The translations under genes and the position numbers were made by a program. A model generated the notes under the pieces. It saw only the letters and a program-made list of their open reading frames with translations. It was not told the DNA's origin and did no database searches. 64,000 nt of DNA from JARFVT01 sp036677425 (GTDB lineage: Bacteria; Pseudomonadota; Alphaproteobacteria; UBA8366; Aestuariispiraceae): contig JARFVT010000012.1 of the NCBI GenBank assembly GCA_036677425.1, positions 62,001 to 126,000 on the forward strand, given 5' to 3'. Shown here one piece after another: positions 8,540-17,274 of the stretch. Position 1 is the first letter of the stretch; every line of letters begins with the position of its first letter.

Positions 8540-9688
8540 TTAATCGATATATTTTTGCGCCATTATAATCATGCCATCAACGGCAATGCCATGTTCATAA
8601 CGCAATATATCTTGGTTGAAATTTATAATGTTAAATCCCGCCATTGCTAAACATGATTTCACATAGTTAGATTGGTGATTATAACGACCGCTGGCTTGTA
8701 AATTATAACCATTATTATCATCATTAGATTGTTGATATTTGTTCAATTCTAATGAAAAGGCAAAATGACCATTATCTTTAAGGGCAAATGCCATGGCCTT
8801 AAAAATATCTGTTAAATCGCCGAAATAACATAAAACATCCGCCGCCGTTACCATGTGATAATATGTGGCATGTTGGTTTAAAAAATTGGTTATTTCTCCA
8901 TGAATAACCTTGTCATAACCACCACGTGCAACGGCTTTTTGCAACATTTTTTGTGATAAATCAACGCCAGTTAATTGGCTGGCATAGGGGCGTAAATATT
9001 TTGATAATAAACCCGTGCCGCAACCTGCATCCAAGATATTAATTGCCGAATTATCAGGTTTAAACTTTTCTATATTTGCAAAAATATCCGCAACCAGACC
9101 ACCAATTAATTTAGGGGCCTGATAATCTAAATCTGCCAGTTTTTTATCAAAATCCACAGAAAAATCATCAAATATTTCTGTAATAAAAACTTCATCCGCT
9201 TTTGTTGGCGCTGTCATGCCCGCAACCGCCGCGCCCATATGTCTGGCATCGGCAATTTTTGGATATTGCAATAACCATTGCTTGGCAATTTTTACCGATT
9301 TTTTAATTTCACCGATATTATGCAATTCATATAATGCCTTGCCTAAATTAGAATGCGCCACCAAATCATCGCCATTATATTTTATTGCTGCCCATAGATT
9401 ATCAACCGCCAATATGGGCATATCCAATTCATAATAGGCCAAACCAAGATTGGCAAAATCACAAAATTTATCAGCGTTAATTATCGATGCCTGACTTAGC
9501 CTATTGGCGGCTTTTTGATAATCATCTTGTTGAATTGCAATTTCACCCGACCATTCCAATGCGGTGTAATTATCGGCCTCGATTGATAATATCCGATCAT
9601 AAATCGCTGCTGCTTGTGATAATTTACCATCGCGGTAAGCATCCATTGCATCTTCCAGCAAGCTTGGAATATCAATAATTTTAGGCAT
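8540..9688 (-). CDS. TPR-repeat protein with SAM-dependent methyltransferase domain
   Basis: About 382 residues. The first 140 form three to four tetratricopeptide units (for example YRDGKLSQAAAIYDRILSIE and LGLAYYELDMPILAVDNLW), usual in protein-protein contact. The second half is a class I methyltransferase: motif I ILDAGCGTGLLSKYL near residue 217, motif II LTGVDLSQKML, and HMVTAADVLCYFGDL as motif IV. I take the ATG at 9688 as the start, five bases after the yciB stop; a longer frame from 9721 would run into yciB. The methyl acceptor is unknown. Similar TPR-methyltransferase fusions are common in alphaproteobacteria. Confidence 0.82.
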   Translation of the reverse strand: MPKIIDIPSLLEDAMDAYRDGKLSQAAAIYDRILSIEADNYTALEWSGEIAIQQDDYQKAANRLSQASIINADKFCDFANLGLAYYELDMPILAVDNLWAAIKYNGDDLVAHSNLGKALYELHNIGEIKKSVKIAKQWLLQYPKIADARHMGAAVAGMTAPTKADEVFITEIFDDFSVDFDKKLADLDYQAPKLIGGLVADIFANIEKFKPDNSAINILDAGCGTGLLSKYLRPYASQLTGVDLSQKMLQKAVARGGYDKVIHGEITNFLNQHATYYHMVTAADVLCYFGDLTDIFKAMAFALKDNGHFAFSLELNKYQQSNDDNNGYNLQASGRYNHQSNYVKSCLAMAGFNIINFNQDILRYEHGIAVDGMIIMAQKYID

Positions 9689-9692
9689 CAAG

Positions 9693-10268
9693 TTAATCAG
9701 ATTTTTCCGTGAAATCACCATGTTTATGGATGAATGGTAATTGGCTGGCGATGAAAAGAAATGTTAAGCCAAGCAGGCCAAATACCTTGAATGTTACCCA
9801 GAAATCGGTTGATTGCGTGCGCCAGACAAATTCATTGGCAATCGCGGCAATGATAAAAAATATTATAAATCTAATGGTCAATATTCGCCATGCGCTATCG
9901 GCCATTTTCATTGATTTACCAAATAATGGTTTTAACCATATGCGTTTAAATAATAACCCAACGCCAAGTATAATCGCAAAGGCAAATTGAACGATAGTTG
10001 GTTTCATTTTTATGAAAGTATCATCTTCTAAATAAATAGTTAAACCACCAAAAACACCGACAACAACGGCAGTGATTAATGGCATTATCGGCAAACGTTT
10101 AACGGTGATTAATGATATGATAACCGCAATAAGGGTGGTGGCGATAATGACCTTGGTTGCCAACATGATATCGCCATACCAATAGGCCAGAAAAAATGTG
10201 CCAAGCGGCAAATAATCCACCACAGGCTTAAGCCAGCGCGGTTCAGCTTTTTTATTATTTTCACTCAT
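9693..10268 (-). CDS. yciB: Inner membrane-spanning protein YciB (septation protein A family)
   Basis: 191-residue membrane protein with five to six hydrophobic helices. The family hallmark GGLTIYLEDDTFIKMKPTIV is present near residues 74-93, as are WLKPLFGKSMKMADSAW and NEFVWRTQSTDFWVTFKVFG. In enterobacteria YciB contributes to normal envelope synthesis and interacts with division and elongation proteins; the biochemical role is unsettled. Older names are IspA and IspZ. It sits upstream of the TPR-methyltransferase gene with a four-base gap, so the two are likely co-transcribed. Confidence 0.93.
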   Translation of the reverse strand: MSENNKKAEPRWLKPVVDYLPLGTFFLAYWYGDIMLATKVIIATTLIAVIISLITVKRLPIMPLITAVVVGVFGGLTIYLEDDTFIKMKPTIVQFAFAIILGVGLLFKRIWLKPLFGKSMKMADSAWRILTIRFIIFFIIAAIANEFVWRTQSTDFWVTFKVFGLLGLTFLFIASQLPFIHKHGDFTEKSD

Positions 10269-10359
10269 ACAAATCTTCCATAAATTTATTTTAGGCCATC
10301 AAATATTGTTATAATCATATGCGGAGAAATCACCAGCATAAATTATAATTATATGATTA

Positions 10360-11208
10360 TTAAGCAATATTCATAATAATAACCCCAGATGCAACACAAA
10401 TTGCGGCAAATATTCGTTTAATACCAAAGCTTTCCTTTAAAATCACCACACCAATTATCGATGCCAATATGGTCGATGTTTCACGCAACGCAGATACATG
10501 CGCCATTGCCCCCATGCTCATGACAAATATAACCAAACCATAGGCAGTTGTGGCAAAAACAGTACCACCAAATGCAACCAATGGCTTTTTTTGAATAAAA
10601 TTAACAACATCACGCGCTCGCCAAAAAATTGCCCATATAAGAAATGGTATTCCTTCAAGCACGAATAACCAAGATATATAACCTATTCTATCGCCTGCAA
10701 GCCTGACCCCTGCGCCGTCAAGTAAGGTATAACAAGCGATAAAAAAGCCCGTAGCTAGGGCAAATGCAACTGGTTGCAATTGTTCAAGCTTTGTCCAGCC
10801 CTTACCAAAGGCTAAACTAATAATACCAATAGATGCAAGGCACATACCAGCCAATGCATTTAATGATAATATTTCACCAATGAAAATAAATGCCCCACCT
10901 GCGACCAATAATGGCGCGATGCCACGTGATATAGGGTAAACATGGCTTAAATCCCCCACACGATATGACAATAATAAAAATAAATAATATAAATAATGCA
11001 CAAGAACTGATGTGATTAAATACCCCCATGCGGCTTTATCTGGGAAAGCAACGAATGGAGTTATTGCCAAACAAATTAAACCGCCACCAATGGCAATCAC
11101 ACTAACCATAATAACCCGATGTTCCGATGACTTAACAAGCGCATTCCATGTCGCATGTAATGCTGCTGCCAATAAAACCAACGCAATCATTGACATATCC
11201 AACGCCAT
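10360..11208 (-). CDS. EamA/DMT-superfamily transporter
   Basis: 282 residues with about ten hydrophobic helices in two EamA-like halves, the plan of drug/metabolite transporters. Each half has the expected small-residue pattern: AALHATWNALVKSS near the N-terminus, and YPISRGIAPLLVAGGAF; the C-terminal half contains ALRETSTILASIIGVVILKE, a typical DMT signature. The ATG at 11208 has AAGGAG nine bases upstream. The substrate is unknown; members export amino acids, nucleobases or toxic metabolites. Confidence 0.88.
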   Translation of the reverse strand: MALDMSMIALVLLAAALHATWNALVKSSEHRVIMVSVIAIGGGLICLAITPFVAFPDKAAWGYLITSVLVHYLYYLFLLLSYRVGDLSHVYPISRGIAPLLVAGGAFIFIGEILSLNALAGMCLASIGIISLAFGKGWTKLEQLQPVAFALATGFFIACYTLLDGAGVRLAGDRIGYISWLFVLEGIPFLIWAIFWRARDVVNFIQKKPLVAFGGTVFATTAYGLVIFVMSMGAMAHVSALRETSTILASIIGVVILKESFGIKRIFAAICVASGVIIMNIA

Positions 11209-11337
11209 TTATTTAACTCCTTAATTATGTCTTAATAGATATATTCTTTAATATTATATAAATATTAATATTACTATTATTAAGATATTTATATTGCATA
11301 TGTTTGCTTTTTTAAGAATCTTTGTTAAATTAATAAA

Positions 11338-11586
11338 ATGGAAAATAATAATTCAATTTCTGGTCAGGGTTTAAATCGGATTAAGCTTCCTGGATCCAAT
11401 TTAAATAGGCCATCACTACCATTAGGGCTTACTAAGACGCAAAGGCAGAAATTGCGATCAAAACGTGACCCTTTTAATTTAGCGAGGGCATTTTATCGAC
11501 TTAAATTATTGTTGGAAAAAGATAACGATGCCATACCGCGCGATGATATTCCAAGCAGAGGGTTTTATTTAAATATTTTAGTTTAA
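11338..11586 (+). CDS. Small basic protein of unknown function
   Basis: 82 residues, not recognised. The N-terminal half is Asn-, Leu- and Pro-rich and probably disordered; the second half (about 32-65) is a basic amphipathic stretch with LTKTQRQKLRSKRDPFNLA and FYRLKLLLEKD, predicted helical; it ends in IPSRGFYLNILV. The clean frame, basic helix and position 71 bases before a response-regulator gene on the same strand support a real gene. It may act with that regulator, but this is inference from position only. Confidence 0.5.
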   Translation: MENNNSISGQGLNRIKLPGSNLNRPSLPLGLTKTQRQKLRSKRDPFNLARAFYRLKLLLEKDNDAIPRDDIPSRGFYLNILV

Positions 11587-11657
11587 ATAAATGCTAAATA
11601 TAAGTTAGAATACGATGTTTATAAGGTTAATTCCCATATTTAAAGGTTTTAAGTCCA

Positions 11658-12743
11658 ATGGCACAATATGACTTTACACGACTATCCATATTACTAGTCG
11701 AAGACAGTAAATTTATGTGCGACCTTATGTCAAGCATTTTGCGGGCAATGGGCATTGAGCGCATCTTGATTGTTAATAACGGTGAAGAAGCTATTTCTAT
11801 TATGTCGCCCGTTAACAAGCCTAAAGATTCTATGGTTGGGTTTTCTGGTGTTGACATTGTCATAAGTGATTTTTTTATGCCCGTGGTTGATGGCGGCATG
11901 TTTTTGCGCTGGATACGCTTAGCACCTAAATCACCCGATAGATTTTTACCATTCATAATGATGTCCGCTGCCGCAGATCGTGATATAATCATTAAGGCAC
12001 GCGATGCTGGTGTTGATGAATTTTTATCCAAACCATTTTCTGCAACTTCTATTATGCAACGGCTAGTATCGGTTATTGAAAATCAACGGCGAATAATTTA
12101 TTGCCCAACTTATTTTGGCCCCGATAGAAGGCGAAGAGAAAAAAAAGTGGATAATAACCGTAGAAAAATGAAAAAAGAAGATATTGAAATAATATATTCG
12201 GGCAAAGAACTCTCTTCGCTACAAAATAGCAAAAAGAAAGTATGGATTTTTAAGATGCCACGTAGCTTAAAAAATAAGCTAGCGACGGGGTCTACCGATA
12301 AAAATGAACCCGCATTTGACCCTAAAATGATTGCCGCTGCTGAGAAAAAAGTAGCAGATATGGAAGGGGATTATTCTGATTGGGTTAGCAGCAGCATTGA
12401 AGAATTAGTTCAAGCACATCATCGTTCAATAGAGGATATTGAAAATGCCGAAGATTGTTTGGTTAGTATAAATCGTATTTCCCATGAATTACGCGGACAA
12501 GGTGGTATTTTTGGATATCCATTAATAACTAAATTTGGTAAATCACTTTATGATTGTTCAGGTGAGAGAACGGAAATAACCCCACCTTTACTTGATTTAA
12601 TCAAAGCACATATAGATTTAATTAAGGTTGTTATGACACAAAAAATCAAAGGCGATGGCGGAAAAATTGGTAAGGATCTATTAGTTAATTTAAACGAAGC
12701 CAATAAAAAACACGCCGCACATAGCAAAGATATAAAAAAATAA
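11658..12743 (+). CDS. Response regulator with a C-terminal Hpt-like domain
   Basis: 361 residues. Residues 8-135 are a receiver domain: LSILLVEDSKF holds the acidic pocket, Asp71 in DIVISDFFMPVVDG is the phospho-acceptor, and LSKPFSA carries the conserved Lys. A basic linker follows with CPTYFGPDRRRRE, a motif seen after REC domains in several alphaproteobacterial regulators. The C-terminal third is helical and carries ISHELRGQGGIFGYPLI with His276, resembling a histidine phosphotransfer site. No DNA-binding or enzymatic output domain is visible, so it may relay phosphate. The cognate kinase is not adjacent. Confidence 0.8.
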   Translation: MAQYDFTRLSILLVEDSKFMCDLMSSILRAMGIERILIVNNGEEAISIMSPVNKPKDSMVGFSGVDIVISDFFMPVVDGGMFLRWIRLAPKSPDRFLPFIMMSAAADRDIIIKARDAGVDEFLSKPFSATSIMQRLVSVIENQRRIIYCPTYFGPDRRRREKKVDNNRRKMKKEDIEIIYSGKELSSLQNSKKKVWIFKMPRSLKNKLATGSTDKNEPAFDPKMIAAAEKKVADMEGDYSDWVSSSIEELVQAHHRSIEDIENAEDCLVSINRISHELRGQGGIFGYPLITKFGKSLYDCSGERTEITPPLLDLIKAHIDLIKVVMTQKIKGDGGKIGKDLLVNLNEANKKHAAHSKDIKK

Positions 12744-12764
12744 CCTAATATATTAATTTAAAAT

Positions 12765-13118
12765 TTATATTATGTTGTTTTTATCTGAAACCAAGTTAGA
12801 AAATGCCGCTAGATTACTGCGCATATTTTGGCGACTAATTAATTTACGTTGTGCTAATAATGGTAGATCAGTAAAATTAATAATATTTTTTGCAATCAAA
12901 ACATTAACCAAATCTTCGATTATTCGTGCCATTGCATTATCTGTACGCACTAATTTATTTATAAATTGCTCAGAATCTCTTAGCTCTGATTTTGCTATTT
13001 TACTTAAATACTCGATTATTTCCTTATTATCTTCCGTCAAAAATTCTTGTTCATCATTGGTGGCATTATCGCTAATTTTAATAATATAACCATTTGAATC
13101 TCTGCTTATATATGGCAA
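12765..13118 (-). CDS. Conserved small protein, 'tryptophan synthase beta-like' family (misnomer)
   Basis: 117 residues starting MPYISRDSNGYIIKI and ending in a helical part with MARIIEDLVNVLIAKNIINF, then TDLPLLAQRKLISRQ. This pattern of an N-terminal beta-hairpin, an acidic middle, and a 'RxxEDLxxxLixKgxixftDLP' helix pair matches a small proteobacterial family often named tryptophan synthase beta-like. It has no PLP-binding region and is not an enzyme of that type. Function unknown. It converges on the REC/Hpt gene, 21 bases away. Confidence 0.72.
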   Translation of the reverse strand: MPYISRDSNGYIIKISDNATNDEQEFLTEDNKEIIEYLSKIAKSELRDSEQFINKLVRTDNAMARIIEDLVNVLIAKNIINFTDLPLLAQRKLISRQNMRSNLAAFSNLVSDKNNII

Positions 13119-13216
13119 AATAATAATCCTTTTTAGTCAAATATTAACCAAGCTTTTGTCAAAAAAAATCAAATCTTCATGGCAAGCAAATAGAGTATTA
13201 TATATTTATATTTTAT

Positions 13217-13771
13217 CTATTTACCACGGTTATGCATAAAAACCCGTGCTACTTCATTAGTTGATGCACCAGTTATTTCACTGACACGTTTAAGGCTAAG
13301 CCCATCTTTCAACAAAACAGTAATAAGACGAACCCGATCTTTTTCTGTTACTCTATGACGTTTATGCCAATCACGCGGTGGTTTCTTTTTCTTAATCTTA
13401 GGGGCATTAACATTTGGCACAACAGGGTTTTCATTAAGGCCGCGTTGCTGCGCTTCGTAAACCGCACGGTTATATTGATATTTTACCCGTGCCTCATTAT
13501 CATTCATCATGCCAATACCGCCATTGGCCCATGCTTTTGATATATTTTCGGCTTTTTCTCGCATTTCAGAAAAATCAATGCGACCACTATTATAACCGCT
13601 ATGGGTTTCTTCTATCGCTTCTTCTAACGACATATCCCAACTGCTGGCCATACGTTCAGCCGCAAATCTGGCGGCTTCTTTTTCTCCTTCAACCGTCGCC
13701 GCATTCATCATCACAATAACTTTGCGAAAGCGCTCTTGCTCTTTATCTGGAATCATTTTTTTCATAATCAC
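13217..13771 (-). CDS. DUF2786-like protein with C-terminal helix-turn-helix
   Basis: 184 residues. The first 50 (EQERFRKVIVMMNAATVEGE, then KEAARFAAERMASSWDMSLE) resemble the N-terminal DUF2786 helices, which usually precede a nucleic-acid- or metal-related domain. The middle is charged and probably flexible, with KIKKKKPPRDW near 128. The C-terminus DRVRLITVLLKDGLSLKRVS, EITGASTNEVARVF reads as a helix-turn-helix. It may bind DNA. The start could be the ATG at 13771 or the second Met two codons later. No partner is evident. Confidence 0.6.
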   Translation of the reverse strand: MIMKKMIPDKEQERFRKVIVMMNAATVEGEKEAARFAAERMASSWDMSLEEAIEETHSGYNSGRIDFSEMREKAENISKAWANGGIGMMNDNEARVKYQYNRAVYEAQQRGLNENPVVPNVNAPKIKKKKPPRDWHKRHRVTEKDRVRLITVLLKDGLSLKRVSEITGASTNEVARVFMHNRGK

Positions 13772-13883
13772 CTATTTTATCCTATACGACGATATAATTT
13801 CAAGAGGCTTTAACAAAAAAAATGGAAAAATCTATATTAAAATTAAATAAATTCGATATTATCTATCATAAGATGATAATATA

Positions 13884-14054
13884 TTATCTCGTTTGTTGTA
13901 TTCGCTCTATTTCATCCTTAATTTCAAGTTTTTTATGTTTTAATGAACGAAGAGCATCTTCATCCGGTTTCGGTCTTGAATTTTCATTATCAAGTTTTGC
14001 TTCTAAATCTTCATGTTTACCCCGTAACATATTAATGCGACCTTCAATGCTCAT
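13884..14054 (-). CDS. YdcH/DUF465 family small protein
   Basis: A 56-residue protein. Translation from the ATG at 14054 begins MSIEGRINMLRGKHEDLEAK and continues with ENSRPKPDEDALRSLKHKKL, ending in KDEIERIQQTR before TAA. This is the DUF465 pattern: two charged helices joined by a Pro-containing turn, expected to form a coiled coil. AAGGAT lies eight bases before the start. Function of the family is unknown although it is widespread in proteobacteria. A longer open frame on the opposite strand here is not credible. Confidence 0.85.
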   Translation of the reverse strand: MSIEGRINMLRGKHEDLEAKLDNENSRPKPDEDALRSLKHKKLEIKDEIERIQQTR

Positions 14055-14239
14055 TTTATTATCCTTATATTCTTAAAAGTAAACTATCTTTACCTGTATT
14101 ATATATTTACGATATATCTTATAATCAAGACAGCACATAAAATAACTTAACAAATATTGAGCTAGGCCATTTTTAATTAGACGCAACATGTGCCATAGCT
14201 GTATGTTAGTCTTTAATTTTAAAAAGTCGAGAAATCTTT

Positions 14240-14818
14240 ATGGCAAAAAAACTTCTAATAGGAATAACTGGTGCATCTGGCGCAATTTACGGCATCAGAT
14301 TATTGCAAATTTTGCGTGATTTAAATGTGGAAACTCATTTAGTAATTTCAAAAGCCGCAGAAATGACCATTGCATATGAAAGCGATTATAGCGCAAAAGA
14401 CGTAAAAAAAATTGCCAACCACTGCTATGCTATTGGTGATATTGGCGCATCACCTGCAAGTGGATCATATAAATTTGACGGCATGATAATTGCCCCTTGC
14501 TCAATGAAAAGCTTGGCAGAAATTGCAACAGGGATTGGAGGAAATTTAATTAGCAGATCAGCCGATGTTATGTTAAAAGAACGTCGCCGTTTAGTTCTTA
14601 TGACCCGTGAAACACCCTTAAATAATATACATTTAAAAAATATGTTAACAGCATCACGCGCTGGTGCAATAATTGCCCCACCAATGCCAGCATTTTATAC
14701 AAGGCCAGATAATATTGAGCAAATAATAGACCATAATATTAGCCGCATTTTAGATTTATTCACCATTGATACGGGCATAGTCAAACAATGGAGTGGCAAG
14801 CCCAAAAAAGCCAATTAA
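14240..14818 (+). CDS. ubiX: Flavin prenyltransferase UbiX
   Basis: Makes prenylated FMN, the cofactor of UbiD-type decarboxylases used in ubiquinone synthesis. 192 residues, family length. Landmarks: LLIGITGASGAIYGIRLLQ at the N-terminus (FMN phosphate loop), MIIAPCSMKSLAEIATGIG near 83 with the conserved Ser/Lys, and RRRLVLMTRETPLNNIHLKN near 116, which includes the catalytic Arg-Glu pair, followed by APPMPAFYTRP near 150. ubiD is not in the window. It is divergent from the YdcH gene; the 185-base gap should hold both promoters, although I could not single out clear elements. Confidence 0.95.
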   Translation: MAKKLLIGITGASGAIYGIRLLQILRDLNVETHLVISKAAEMTIAYESDYSAKDVKKIANHCYAIGDIGASPASGSYKFDGMIIAPCSMKSLAEIATGIGGNLISRSADVMLKERRRLVLMTRETPLNNIHLKNMLTASRAGAIIAPPMPAFYTRPDNIEQIIDHNISRILDLFTIDTGIVKQWSGKPKKAN

Positions 14819-14882
14819 TATATTTAGCCCCTGCCAGCCAATAAAATATATTTTAATAATATTTTTTTTATGATAAAATTTT

Positions 14883-14903
14883 ATATCGATATTTTATCGA
14901 TAT
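14883..14903. promoter_or_regulatory. Perfect inverted repeat upstream of pyk
   Basis: ATATCGATA (14883-14891), a TTT spacer, then TATCGATAT (14895-14903): a perfect nine-base inverted repeat ending 27 bases before the pyk start codon. The size suits a dimeric repressor operator, or a weak hairpin in the leader. No T-run follows, so it is not a terminator for ubiX. The binding protein is unknown. Confidence 0.35.
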
Positions 14904-14930
14904 AAACTTAACCCATATGGAGTTTATATA

Positions 14931-16367
14931 TTGCGCCGCAAACATCTTACAAAAATTGTAGCAACTCTTGGCCCATCTAGCCAAAGCGATCGTCAAATTG
15001 AAGAGTTATTCATGGCTGGAGTTGATGTTTTTCGACTTAATTTTAGCCATGGCAAACATAGCGAACATGAAAAGAGATTAAAAACCATTCGTGCATTGGA
15101 GCGTAAAACAAGCCGTCCAATCGCCGTTATTATGGATTTGCAAGGACCTAAATTACGTGTTGGATGCTTTGCAGATGATGCGGTTGAGTTAATCACAGAT
15201 GCAGAATTTCGCCTTGATATGAGCGATAAAAAAGGCGATATCACACGGGTAAATTTACCTCATCCTGAAATTTTTAAGGCATTAAAAACTGGTTCAAAAT
15301 TATTATTGGACGATGGTAAAATTTGCTTAAAAGTTGAACAATGCGGCGATGATTACGCCATAACAAAAGTCATTGTCGGTGGTAAATTAAGTGACCGCAA
15401 AGGCGTTAATGTTCCTGGTGTTATATTACCAATTTCCCCTTTGACGAAAAAAGATTTGGCCGATATGGAATTTGGCCTTAATGCAGGGGTTGATTGGTGT
15501 GCGTTGAGCTTTGTTCAACGACCCGAGGATATAATAGAAGCTAGAAAATTAATCAAAGGCAGGGCTGCTATTCTTGCCAAACTTGAAAAACCGTCTGCTA
15601 TTCAACAATTGGATGCCATTGTTGAACTTGCCGATGGTATAATGGTGGCGCGTGGTGATCTTGGCGTTGAAATGAACCCTGAAGATGTACCAATTTTACA
15701 ACATCGCATTATTAAAATGTGCCGCAAAGAAGGCAAGCCAGTTATTGTTGCAACGCAAATGCTTGAGTCTATGATTGATCGACCCGTCCCAACAAGGGCA
15801 GAGGCAACCGATGTTGCCAATGCAGTTTATGAAGGTGCCGACGCGGTTATGTTATCGGCTGAAACCGCAGCTGGCAGATTTCCATTGGAATCTGTTAAAA
15901 TGATGGAGCGTATTATTTTGCGCGTACAAGCAGATGATTTTTATTGGCAACGTCTTGCAAGTCAACGCCTATCACCCGAAGCCACAACGGCGGACGCAAT
16001 AAGTTCTGCAGTGCGTCAAGTAGGCGCGACAATCTCTGCTAAGGCCATCGCAACATATACAACATCAGGGTCGACCACTTTGCGCGTTGCCCGTGAACGC
16101 CCAGAAATGCCGATTGTTTGTTTAACACCACGGTATGAAACCGCAAGGCGCATGGCAATTGTTTGGGGTGTTCATTCCGCAAGAACCCCTGATGCAAGGA
16201 ATATGGATGATATGGTTGAAACCGCCGTTCAACAATGCCGCATAGATGGTTTTGTTGAAGATGGTGACCGTATTGTTATTACAGCTGGGATACCATTTGG
16301 CATGCCAGGCAAGACAAATATTTTACGCATTGCCCGCATTAAAGCAAAAGGTACATTACTAGAATAG
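14931..16367 (+). CDS. pyk: Pyruvate kinase
   Basis: Final glycolytic step, phosphoenolpyruvate plus ADP to pyruvate plus ATP. 478 residues. The start is TTG at 14931, with GGAG nine bases upstream; the sequence right after (RRKHLTKIVATLGPSS) is the normal family N-terminus. Motifs: VFRLNFSHGKHSEHE near residue 33, AILAKLEKPSAIQQLD near 214 with the catalytic Lys, GIMVARGDLGVEM near 235, and ATQMLESMIDRPVPTRAEAT near 281. The C-terminal allosteric domain is complete. A nine-base inverted repeat lies just upstream. It is followed after eight bases by a DUF2817-like gene. Confidence 0.97.
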   Translation: MRRKHLTKIVATLGPSSQSDRQIEELFMAGVDVFRLNFSHGKHSEHEKRLKTIRALERKTSRPIAVIMDLQGPKLRVGCFADDAVELITDAEFRLDMSDKKGDITRVNLPHPEIFKALKTGSKLLLDDGKICLKVEQCGDDYAITKVIVGGKLSDRKGVNVPGVILPISPLTKKDLADMEFGLNAGVDWCALSFVQRPEDIIEARKLIKGRAAILAKLEKPSAIQQLDAIVELADGIMVARGDLGVEMNPEDVPILQHRIIKMCRKEGKPVIVATQMLESMIDRPVPTRAEATDVANAVYEGADAVMLSAETAAGRFPLESVKMMERIILRVQADDFYWQRLASQRLSPEATTADAISSAVRQVGATISAKAIATYTTSGSTTLRVARERPEMPIVCLTPRYETARRMAIVWGVHSARTPDARNMDDMVETAVQQCRIDGFVEDGDRIVITAGIPFGMPGKTNILRIARIKAKGTLLE

Positions 16368-16375
16368 CTATTAAA

Positions 16376-17266
16376 ATGGATCTGAAAAGTTATTTTAATG
16401 TAAATATGACAAGCATGCGCGAGCAATTTTTAATTGCATGTGATGCCATTGGTCTAGGAGTTATTTCATATGCAGGGTATGGCAGCGGCACCGATGCTGA
16501 TGAAGAATTTATCTATGCTGATGTGGCTTTAATTGGCTCTCCAGATGCTAAATCATTAGTAATTTTAACCACAAGTGCAGGCGAGCTATCTGGATATTTT
16601 ACATCTGATATTTTGACAAAATTTTTATATAAAAAACTATATGCAAAATTACCACCAAATGTAGCATGTTTGCTTATCCATGCGATAAACCCAAAAGGCC
16701 CCATATGGCCAAGCTTTAATGCAATAAATGATGATAATACCCCATTACCACAGGCAAGCGATTGGAAAAATCATTTAATTATGGATGCGGCACGCGATTA
16801 TAATAATAAAAATATACATATGAATAATGGCTATTTAAATCATGATGATATATGCAAATTACCATTATCAAAATTAGCATTACCCGCATGGAATATTGAT
16901 GTTATTAATGACATTGAAAAACGGTTCTTATTAAAGCGTCAACGAATAACCCTAATTAATTTTGAATTAACAAATCAACCTACTGCAAATAATGAAAATA
17001 TGAATGATGACAATATTAATGTATTTTATGCTGAGCGCGCCATCGCCTACCCCCATGCAAAATTAAGTGATTATTTCCATAAGAAGATCAATAAAATTGC
17101 CTTTACTGAAATTCAATCAGCTGTTTTAATTGACCAAGCAGGTAAATATGCAAATGCTATATTATTAAAGGCAGAATTAAATCAAAAAACTAACCCGATA
17201 GAAAACTGGTCAAATATTGCATCATATATTCAAGCTACATTTAAATATATCAATTTAGTTGTATAA
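16376..17266 (+). CDS. Degenerate DUF2817 (M14-like) protein
   Basis: 296 residues. The N-terminal half follows the DUF2817 carboxypeptidase-like plan: YFNVNMTSMREQFL near 6-19, ADVALIGSPDAKSLVILTTS near 49-68 and LLIHAINPKGPIWP near 99. Family members have SGTHGVEG where this one has TTSAGELSG, so the His and Glu zinc ligands are missing; and where members have EDNVDLNRNF this one has DDNTPLPQAS. It is also shorter than usual. I infer a non-catalytic relative or a decaying gene with an intact frame. It follows pyk by eight bases and converges with the histidine kinase gene. Confidence 0.6.
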   Translation: MDLKSYFNVNMTSMREQFLIACDAIGLGVISYAGYGSGTDADEEFIYADVALIGSPDAKSLVILTTSAGELSGYFTSDILTKFLYKKLYAKLPPNVACLLIHAINPKGPIWPSFNAINDDNTPLPQASDWKNHLIMDAARDYNNKNIHMNNGYLNHDDICKLPLSKLALPAWNIDVINDIEKRFLLKRQRITLINFELTNQPTANNENMNDDNINVFYAERAIAYPHAKLSDYFHKKINKIAFTEIQSAVLIDQAGKYANAILLKAELNQKTNPIENWSNIASYIQATFKYINLVV

Positions 17267-17274
17267 GATATTAA

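Noticed and set aside
12765..13118. Tryptophan synthase beta subunit
   Set aside because: The family carries this name by historical error; the protein is 117 residues long and has no PLP domain.
13822..14076. 84-codon open frame on the forward strand
   Set aside because: Its sequence is the complement of the YdcH/DUF465 gene on the other strand, which has a ribosome-binding site and a recognisable family.
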